A DNA stretch of 64,000 nucleotides. Source: Sanderia malayensis (taxonomy: Eukaryota > Cnidaria > Scyphozoa > Semaeostomeae > Pelagiidae). Shown in pieces: positions 56,356 through 64,000 of this stretch; the stretch's first letter is position 1, and each line of letters starts with the position of its first letter. Where the stretch lies: assembly GCA_013076295.1 (NCBI GenBank), contig RQOL01000729.1, forward strand, positions 5,547,949 to 5,611,948, read 5' to 3'. The position numbers and the translations under genes were made by a program. The notes below the pieces were generated by a model. It worked only from the letters and a program-made list of their open reading frames with translations. It made no database searches and was not told the origin of the DNA.

Positions 56356-56584
56356 TCTATATATAATAAAATGTGATCACACGTGACCCGCCGACTGTGA
56401 ACAATGCCCATTGTCTTTTGAACAATCGACGTTCGAAAAAACAATGGGATCAAATGAATTTCCTTGATATCACAAAGGCTTTTTTTCTGGGGGTCAATAA
56501 GGATGCAAATTGGTATCAAAATGATCGCTGCATTCTGCTGATCAAAGTAAAGCAATCCGCTAAATTCTAACCCTAGCGGTTCGG

Positions 56585-56833
56585 GTGCTATGGCCCATTT
56601 TGTGTTCCGACTTTCTAGAAAGTTCCGAGGACGGAGTTAATGAGATGCAAAACGAGCAAGGAGAAGCACGTGTTTTTTTAGTTGAACGGGCGGCAAGTTG
56701 CTCGGGTTTAAACGTGAATACCTGCCGGAAATCAATTGTAAATACGTGTCAATTGTTGTCAAGACCTGTGGAGACAATTGGTGGACAATTATTTCAAGGT
56801 ATTTCCTTTATTCAATTTTTTTGCTTTAAATAG
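56585..56833 (+). other. Small frame kept in A3, A4 and A5
   Basis: The peptide ESSEDGVNEMQNEQGEARVF, then LVERAASCSGLNVNTCRKSI, is open here (82 codons), in A4 (59711-59893) and in A5 (62202-62432, 76 codons). The copies are nearly identical in DNA, so the open frame may be chance shared by recent descent. No family is recognised and no start context supports translation. Confidence 0.25.
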
Positions 56834-57796
56834 CACGAGTTTTGTTTTGTTTCACCTCACTTTTTCTTTCGGCTCGAGGGCCTAACCAAAACACGAAGAC
56901 AATTTTGATTTTCTCGGGTCCTTCTGGGCCGATTTTCTCCATTTAAACTTTCGATAACTGTTTATTTACACAAGAACTAAAGTTATATGGCTTTGTTTTT
57001 TTTGTTTTGTTGATTTTCCTCTGTTTTTGGACAGTTTTAGCCGAGTTTGGATTTTGCTGAAAACACGAAATTTTCAAGCAACACGCGTGTGTTTTGCATT
57101 TGCAAAAATTATTTTTAACCTGCCAAAACTTTGTTTTTTTCACCCAAATACTTCGATAAATGTTCGCCAAGCTATTAGCTTCATGTTGATATTTTCGTGG
57201 GTGTGTAGGACAAAAATTGGCCACGTTAATTTAATTTGAAAGTTGGTGAATCGTGTTTAAATGCTATTTTTTGCAGGGTTTGATTTCACGGCTATTTTTG
57301 ATGAAAAAATCATGTCTTGGACTTCAAAAATTTACAACTAAAATTGCAAAAGCTTTTCTATGCACCCAAGTACTTTCGATATTTATTTGCCAAGGTATTA
57401 GCTTCATGCTGGTGTAATTTGAGTTCAAATGGACAAATTTTGACCAAGTTAGGGGATTTTTGTGTTCTTAAAGTTGGCTGATGAATAAATTTTTTCACGG
57501 CTTTTGTGTTGGGCTGCACTAAATACTCTCTTAAAATTCAAAACAACACTGTTAAAAATGTGAATATATTTATCGGATTCGCTGTTTCCTTAGCTACAGT
57601 TTGATGTATTTTTATTACAGATTGAGTTTAAATTTTCCAAGATTGATTAAATTTTTGAAGGCAACTTTTTTTTCAAACTTCACACTGAAGCTATCAACTT
57701 TCGGCTTTCAGGGGGGCGGCGTGGGCGCGGGGCGGTCGCATGGCGGGGGGGAAGATTCGACCTCCCACCTTTACTTTCTTTAGAAATGTGGCGTCG

Positions 57797-59180
57797 TGTG
57801 TATTGTAGGGTATGTATGGTAGGGTATGTATTGTAGGTTATGTATTGTAGGGTATGTATTGTAGGTATGTAGGGTATGTATTGTAGGGTATGTATTGTAG
57901 GGTATGTAGTGTAGGGTATGTATTGTAGGGTATGTATTGTAGGGTATGTATTGTAGGGTATGTATTGTAGGGTATGTATTGTAAGGTATGTATTGTAGGG
58001 TATGTAGTGTAGGTATGTATTGTAGGTATGTATTGTAGGGTATGTATTGTAGGGTATTATGTAGGGTATGTATTGTAGGGTATGTATTGTAGGGTATGTA
58101 TTGTAGGGTATTATGTAGGGTATGTATGTAGGGTATGTATTGTAGGGTATTATTGTAGGGTATGTATTGTAAGGTATTATTGTAGGGTATGTATTGTAGG
58201 GTATGTATTGTAGGGTATGTATTGTAGGGTATGTTATGTAGGGTATGTATTGTAGGGTATGTATTGTAGGGTTTGTATTGTAGGGTATATATCGTAGGGT
58301 ATGTATTGTAGGGTATGTATTGTAGGGTATGTACGTAGGTTATGTATTGTAGGGTATGTATTGTAGGGTATGTATTGTAGGGTATGTATTGTAGGTATGT
58401 ATTGTAGGGTATGTATGTAGGGTATGTATTGTAGGGTATGTATTGTAGGGTATGTATTGTAGGGTATGTTGTAGGGTATTTATGTAGGGTATGTATTGTA
58501 GGGTATGTATTTTGGGTATGTATTTAGGGTATGTATTGTAAGGTATGTATTGTAGGGTATGTATTGAAGGTATGTATGTAGGGTATGTATTGTAGGGTAT
58601 GTATTGTAGGGTATGTATTGTAGGGTATGTATTGTAGGGTATGTATTGTAGGGTATGTATTGTAGGGTATGTATTGTAGGGTATGTATGTAGGGTATGTA
58701 TTGTAGGGTATGTATTGTAGGGTTTGTATAGTAGGGTATGTATTGTAGGGTATGTATTGTAGGGTATGTATTGTAGGGTATGTATTGTAGGGTATGTATT
58801 GTAGGGTATGTATTGTAGGGTATGTATTTAGGGTATGTATTTAGGGTATGTATTGTAGGGTGTATTGTAGGTATTATATATAGGGTATGTATTGTAGGGT
58901 ATGTATTTTGGGTATGTATTGTAGGGTATGTATGTAGGTATGTATTTAGGGTATGTATTAGGTATGTATGTAGGGTATGTATTGTAGGGTATGTATTGTA
59001 AGGTATGTATTGTAGGGTATGTATTGTAGGGTATGTATTGTAGGGTATGTATTGTAGGGTATGTATTGTAGGGTATGTATGTAGGGTATGTATTGTAGGG
59101 TATGTATTGTAGGGTATGTATTGTAGGGTATGTGTAGGGTTGTATTGTAGGGTATGTTATGGGTATGTATTGTAGGGTAT
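57797..59180 (+). repeat. 14-bp minisatellite of A3 (about 1.4 kb)
   Basis: Same GTATGTATTGTAGG unit as in A2, with more single-base deletions (GTATGTATGTAGG) towards its right end. Confidence 0.97.
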
Positions 59181-59470
59181 GTATGAATGTATGTATGGGC
59201 ATGAGCGGAGCGAATGCAGCGCGCGAAGCGCGCCAACCAGATTAAGCTTTGTTTACTTGACGGGCTCCAGGGAGGGAGCGAAGCGACCGAACCCGGCTCA
59301 TGTATGTATGTATGTATGTATGTATGTATGTATGTATGTATGTATGTATGTATGTATGTTTGTATGGGCATGAGCGGTAGCGAATGCAGCGCGCGAAGCG
59401 CGCCAACCAGATTAAGCTTTGTTCCTTGGGGGCTCCGGGGAGGGAGCGTAGTGACCGGGCCCCCGGCTAG

Positions 59471-61957
59471 TCTATATATACTATTCTACGGTCACCCTTG
59501 ACCGCCGACTGTGAACAATGCCCATTGTTTTGAACAATCGACGTTCGAAGAAACAATGGGATCAAAGAAATTTCCTTGATATCATAAAGGCTTTTTTCTG
59601 GGGCTCAATAAGGGTGCAAATTAGTATCAAAATGATCGCTGCATTGTGCTGATCAAAGTAAAGCAATCCGCTAATTTCTAACCCAAGCGGTTCGGGAGTT
59701 ATGGCCCATTTTGTGTTCCGACTTTCTGGAAAGTTCCGAGGACGGAGTTAATGAGATGCAAAACGAGCAGGAAGAAGCACGTGTTTTTTTAGTTGAACGG
59801 GCGGCAAGTTGCTTGGGTTTAAACGTGAATACGTGCCGGAAATCAATTGTAAAGACGTGTCAATTGTTGTCAAGACCTTGGAGACAATTGTGAACAATTA
59901 TTTCAAGGTATTTCTTTTATTTAATTGTTTTTGGCTGAAAATAGCACGAGTTTTGTTTTGTTTACCCTCACGTTTTTCTTTCGGCTCGAGGGCCTAACCA
60001 AAACACGAAGACAATTTTGATTTTCTTGGGTCGTTCTGGGCCGATTTTCTCCCTTTAAACTTTCGATAACTGTTTATTGACACGAGAACTAAAGCTATAT
60101 GGCTTTGTTTTTTTTGTGTTGTTGATTTCCTCTGTTTTTGGACAGTTTAGCCGAGTTTGGATTTTGCTGAAAACACGAAATTTTTCAAGCACACGCGTGT
60201 GTTTTGCATTGGCGAAATATAATTTTTAACCTGCCAAAACTTTGTTTTTTTCACCCAAATACTTTTGATAAATGTTCGCCAAGCTATTAGCTTCATGTTG
60301 ATATTTTCGTGGGGTGTGTAGGACAAAAATTGGCCACGTTAATCTAATTTGAAAGATGGTGAATCGTGTTTTAAATGCTATTTTTTTCACGCGTTTGATT
60401 TCAGGGCTATTTTTGATCAACAAAATCATGTCTGGACATCAAAAATGGACAATAAAATTGCGAAAAGCATTTCAAATGCACCCAAGTACTTTCGATACTT
60501 ATCGCCAAGGTATCAGTTTCCTGTTGGTGTAATTTGAGTTAAAATGGACAAATTTTGACCAAGTTAGGGGAAATTTGTGTTTTAAAGTTGGCTGATGAAT
60601 AAATTTTCACCACTTTTGTGTTGGGCTGCACTAAATACTCTCTTAAAATTCAAAACAACACTGTTAAGAAATGTGAATATTTTCATCGGATTCGCTGTTT
60701 TCTTAGCTACAGTTTGATATAATTTTTATTAGAGATTGAGTTTAAATTTTCCAGGATTGATTAAATTTTTTGAAGGCAACTTTTTCTTTCAAACTTCACA
60801 CTGAAGCTATCAACCTTCGGCTTTCAGGGGGGGCGGCGTGGGCGCGGGGCGGTCGCATGGCGGGGGGGGAAGATTCGACCACCCACCTTTACGTTCTTTA
60901 GAATGTTGCGTCGTGTGTATTGTAGGGTATGTATGGTAGGGTATGTATTGTAGGTTATGTATTGTAGGGTATGTATTGTAGGGTATGTATGTAGGGTATG
61001 TATTGTAGTATGTATTGTAAGGTATGTAGTGTAGGGTATGTATTGTAGGGTATGTGTTGTAGGGTATGTATTGTAGGGTATGTATTGTAGGGTATGTATT
61101 GTAAGGTATGTATTGTAGGGTATGTAGTGTAGGGAATGTATTGTAAGGTATGTATTGTAGGGTATGTATGTAGGGTATTTATGTAGGGTAGGTATGTAGG
61201 GTGTGTATTTGGGTATGTATTGTAGGTATGTTATGTAGGGTATGTTATGTAGGGTATGTATTGTAGGTATTTATTGTAGGGATGTTTGTAAGGTTTATTG
61301 TAGGGTATGTATTGAGGTATGTATTGTAGGGTATGTATTGTAGGGTATGTATTGTAGGGTATGTATTGTAGGCTTGTATGTAGGGTATGTATGTAGGGTA
61401 TTATTGTAGGTATGTATTGTAGGGTATGTATTGTAGGGTATGTATGTATGTATGGGCATGAGCGTAGCGAATGCAGCGCGCATAGCGCCCAACCAGATTA
61501 AGCTGTTACTGATGGCCTCGGGAGGGAGCGAAGCGACCGAACCCGGCTCATGTATAATGTATGTATGTATGTATGTATGTATGTATGTAGTATTAGGGGT
61601 ATGTATGTATGTATGTATGTATGTATGTATGTATGTATTATGTATGTATGGGATGAGCGGGAGCGAATGCAGCGCGCGAAGCGGCGCCAACAATTAAGTT
61701 GTGTTTACTTGACGGGCTCCGGGGAGGGAGCGAAGCGACCGAACCCGGCTCATGTAGTATGTATGTTGTATGTATGTTATGTATGTATGTAGTGGTATGT
61801 AGGTAGTAGGTATGTATGTATGTAGGTATGTATGTATGTATGTATGTATGTATGGGCATGAGCGGGAGCGAATGCAGCGCGCGAGAGCGCGCCAACACAT
61901 TAAACTTTTGTTGCTTGGGGGCTCCGGGAAGCGAGCGTAGCGAGTGCCCCCGGCTAG
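59471..61957 (+). mobile_element. Helitron-like family A, copy A4
   Basis: Starts TCTATATATACTATTCTACG and ends GTGCCCCCGGCTAG, with TC of A5 next. Its minisatellite is short (about 60918-61445). It has three GC-rich 3' blocks (about 61452-61549, 61648-61751 and 61855-61957), separated by ATGT microsatellites. Confidence 0.85.
60918..61445 (+). repeat. 14-bp minisatellite of A4 (about 0.5 kb)
   Basis: GTATGTATTGTAGG units with many small deletions. Confidence 0.95.
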
Positions 61958-63411
61958 TCTATATATAATAAAATGTGATCACACGTGACCCGCCGACTGT
62001 GAACAATGCCCATTGTCTTTTGAACAATCGACGTTCCAAAAAACAATGGGATCAAAGGAATTTCGTTGTGATCAAAAAGGCTTTTTTCCTGGAGGTCAAT
62101 AAGGGTGCAAATTGGTATCAAAATGATTGCTGCATTGCGCTGATCACAGTAAAGCTTTCCGCTAATTTCTACTCCAAGCGGTTCAGGAGTTATGGCCCAT
62201 TTTGTATTCCGACTTTCTAGAAAGTTCCGAGGACGGAGTTAATGAGATGCAAAACGAGCAGGGAGAAGCACGTGTTTTTTTGTTTGAACGGGCGGCAAGT
62301 TGCTCGGGTTTAAGCGTGAATACCTGCCGGAAATCAATTGTAAAGACCTGTCAATTGTTGTCAAGACCTGTGGAGACAATTGGTGAACAATTATTTCAAG
62401 GTATTTCCTTTATTCAATTGTTTTTTGCTTAAAATAGCACGAGTTTGGTTTTGTTTCACCTCATGTTTTTCTTTCGGCTCGAGGGCCTAATCAAAACACG
62501 AAGACAATTTTGATTTTCTTGGGTCGCTCTGGGCCGATTTTCTTCCATTTAAACTTTCGATAACTGTTTATTTACACAAGAACTAAAGTTATATGGCTTT
62601 GTTTTTTTTGTTTTGTCGATTTTCATCTGTTTTCGGACACTTTTAGCCGAGATTGGGTTTTGCTGGAAAACACGAAATTTTCACGCAACACGCGTGGGTT
62701 TTGCATTTGCGAAAATTAATTTTTAACCTGCCAAAACTTTGTTTGTTTCACCCAAATACTTTCGATAAATGTTCCCAAGCTATTAGCTTCATGTTGATAT
62801 TTCGTGGGTGTGTAGACAAAAATTGCCCACGTTAATTTAATTTGAAAGTTGGTGAATCGTGTTTCAATTGCTATTATTTGCAGGGTTTTGATTTCACGGC
62901 TATTTTTTGTGAAGAAAATCATGTCTTGGATTTCAAAAATTTACAACTAAAACTGCGAAAAGCTTTTCATATGCACCCAAGTACTTTCGATATTTATTGC
63001 CAAGGTATAAGCTTCATGCTGGTGTAATTTGGAGTTCAAATGGACAAATTTTGACCAAGTTAGGGAGTTTTGTGTTCTTAAAGTTGGCTGATGAATAAAT
63101 TTTTTCACCACTTTTGTGTTGGGCTGCACTAAATACTCTCTTAAAATTCAAAACAACACTGTTAAGAAATGTGAATATATTTTTTGGATTCGCTGTTTCC
63201 TTAGCTACAGTTTGATATATTTTTTATTACAGATTGAGTTTAAATTTTCCAAGATTGATTAAATTTTTGAAGACAACTTTTTTTTTCAAACTTCACACTG
63301 AAGCTATCAACTTTCGGAAGCGGCATTCAGGGGGGCAGCGTGGGCGCGGAGCGGTCGCATGGCAGGGGAGATTCGACCTCCCACCTTCCGTCTTAGAAAT
63401 GTTGCGTCGAA

Positions 63412-63750
63412 GTATGTATTATAGGGTATGTATTGTAGGGTATGTATTGTAGGGTATGCATTGTAGGGTATGTATTGTAGGGTATGTTATGTAGGGTATG
63501 TATTGTAGGGTATGTATTGTAGGGTATGTTATGTAGGGTATGTATTGTAGGGTATGTATGGTAGGGTATGTATTGTAGGGTATGTATTGTAGGGTATGTA
63601 TTGTAGGGTATGTATTGTAGGGAATGTATTGTAGGGTATGTTTGTAGGGTATGTATTGTAAGGTATTTATTGTAGGGTATGTTTGTAGGGTATGTATTGT
63701 AAGGTATTTATTGTAGGGTATGTATTGTAGGGTATGTATTGCAGGGTATG
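63412..63750 (+). repeat. 14-bp minisatellite of A5
   Basis: GTATGTATTGTAGG units, about 24 copies. Confidence 0.95.
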
Positions 63751-63865
63751 TATGTACGTATCGGCATGAGCGGCAGCGAATGCAGCGCGCGAAGCGCGCC
63801 AACCAGATTAAGCTTTGTCTACTTAACAGGCTCCGGGGAGGGAGCGAAGCGACCGAACCCGGCCC

Positions 63866-64000
63866 ATGTATGTATGTATGTATGTATGTATGTATGTATG
63901 TATGTATGTATGTATGTATGTATGTATGTACGTAGGTATGTATGTATGTATGTATGTATGTATGTATGTATGTATGTATGTATGTATGTATGTATGTATG
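63866..64000 (+). repeat. ATGT microsatellite
   Basis: Nearly pure ATGT repeats for about 135 bases, with single changes near 63930. Shorter copies lie at 53281-53345, 59301-59365, 61556-61640 and 61800-61855, always next to a GC-rich A-family 3' block. Confidence 0.97.

Larger units (their letters stand above)
56356..59470 (+). mobile_element. Helitron-like family A, copy A3
   Basis: Starts TCTATATATAATAAAATGTG and ends GGGCCCCCGGCTAG, with TC of A4 next. Unique 5' part to about 57790, minisatellite to about 59180, then two GC-rich 3' blocks around an ATGT microsatellite at 59301-59365. Very similar to A4 and A5. Confidence 0.85.
61958..64000 (+). mobile_element. Helitron-like family A, copy A5 (cut by window end)
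   Basis: Starts TCTATATATAATAAAATGTG. Unique part to about 63410, minisatellite to about 63750, a GC-rich block at about 63755-63865 ending GAACCCGGCC without CTAG, and then an ATGT microsatellite to the end of the window. The real 3' end lies outside. Confidence 0.85.

Overview
Type of genome. This is eukaryotic, almost certainly invertebrate metazoan DNA, AT-rich outside a few GC-rich repeat ends. No intact cellular gene is visible. Almost every recognisable coding stretch belongs to a transposable element, most are broken by stops, frameshifts or later insertions, and several have spliceosomal introns (GT...AG). The mix of elements (PIF/Harbinger with Myb partners, Helitrons with an RPA gene, Penelope-like elements with hammerhead ribozymes, Ty3/Gypsy, THAP transposase, DUF6589-like, Ulp1-PHD and HECT-bearing element genes) fits a cnidarian or another marine invertebrate. 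That is an inference from family content; the sequence does not name the species.

Layout. 1-10.7 kb: remnants of a GIY-YIG (Penelope-type) ORF, a 1.2-kb TTAA-flanked DNA transposon, an alpha-kinase-like pseudogene, a decayed Harbinger transposase with its opposite-strand Myb partner, and a long inverted repeat enclosing a LINE chimera. 11-16.5 kb: a zinc-finger/DUF6589-like pseudogene; then a DDE integrase-core gene facing a HECT-like ubiquitin-ligase gene, which look like one element; then fragments of a Helitron-like repeat and a LINE. 16.5-20 kb: a Ty3/Gypsy element on the minus strand, with gag joined to RT by a deletion that removed protease. 21.3-28.5 kb: an autonomous-type Helitron on the minus strand encoding a USP-like protease domain, HUH Rep, PIF1-like helicase and a separate spliced RPA-like protein. 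28.6-32.5 kb: a large element gene with a FEN1/PIN-like C-terminal part, split by a Helitron-like insertion. 34.8-36.8 kb: a Penelope-like element whose inverted terminal repeats each carry a clear hammerhead ribozyme.

37.4-43.3 kb is a nest. A Ulp1-like/PHD gene has a LINE 3' end in exon 1 and a complete Harbinger (40-bp TIRs, 3-bp TSD) in its intron. The Harbinger transposase is interrupted by an element with perfect 33-bp TIRs, which is itself invaded by a TTAA-flanked element.

43.7-64 kb is dominated by two families of non-autonomous Helitron-like elements (here family A and family B), with TC 5' ends and CTAG 3' ends preceded by GC-rich hairpins. From 49.7 kb to the window end they stand head to tail with no spacer (A2-B2-A3-A4-A5). 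Family A carries a 14-bp minisatellite reaching about 2 kb and multiplied 3' ends separated by ATGT microsatellites; family B carries its own tandem repeats. Between B1 and the array lie a Helitron Rep remnant and a THAP transposase cut off by A2.

The elements do not form a pathway together. The informative part is the order of insertions and the unusual protein and RNA modules they carry.
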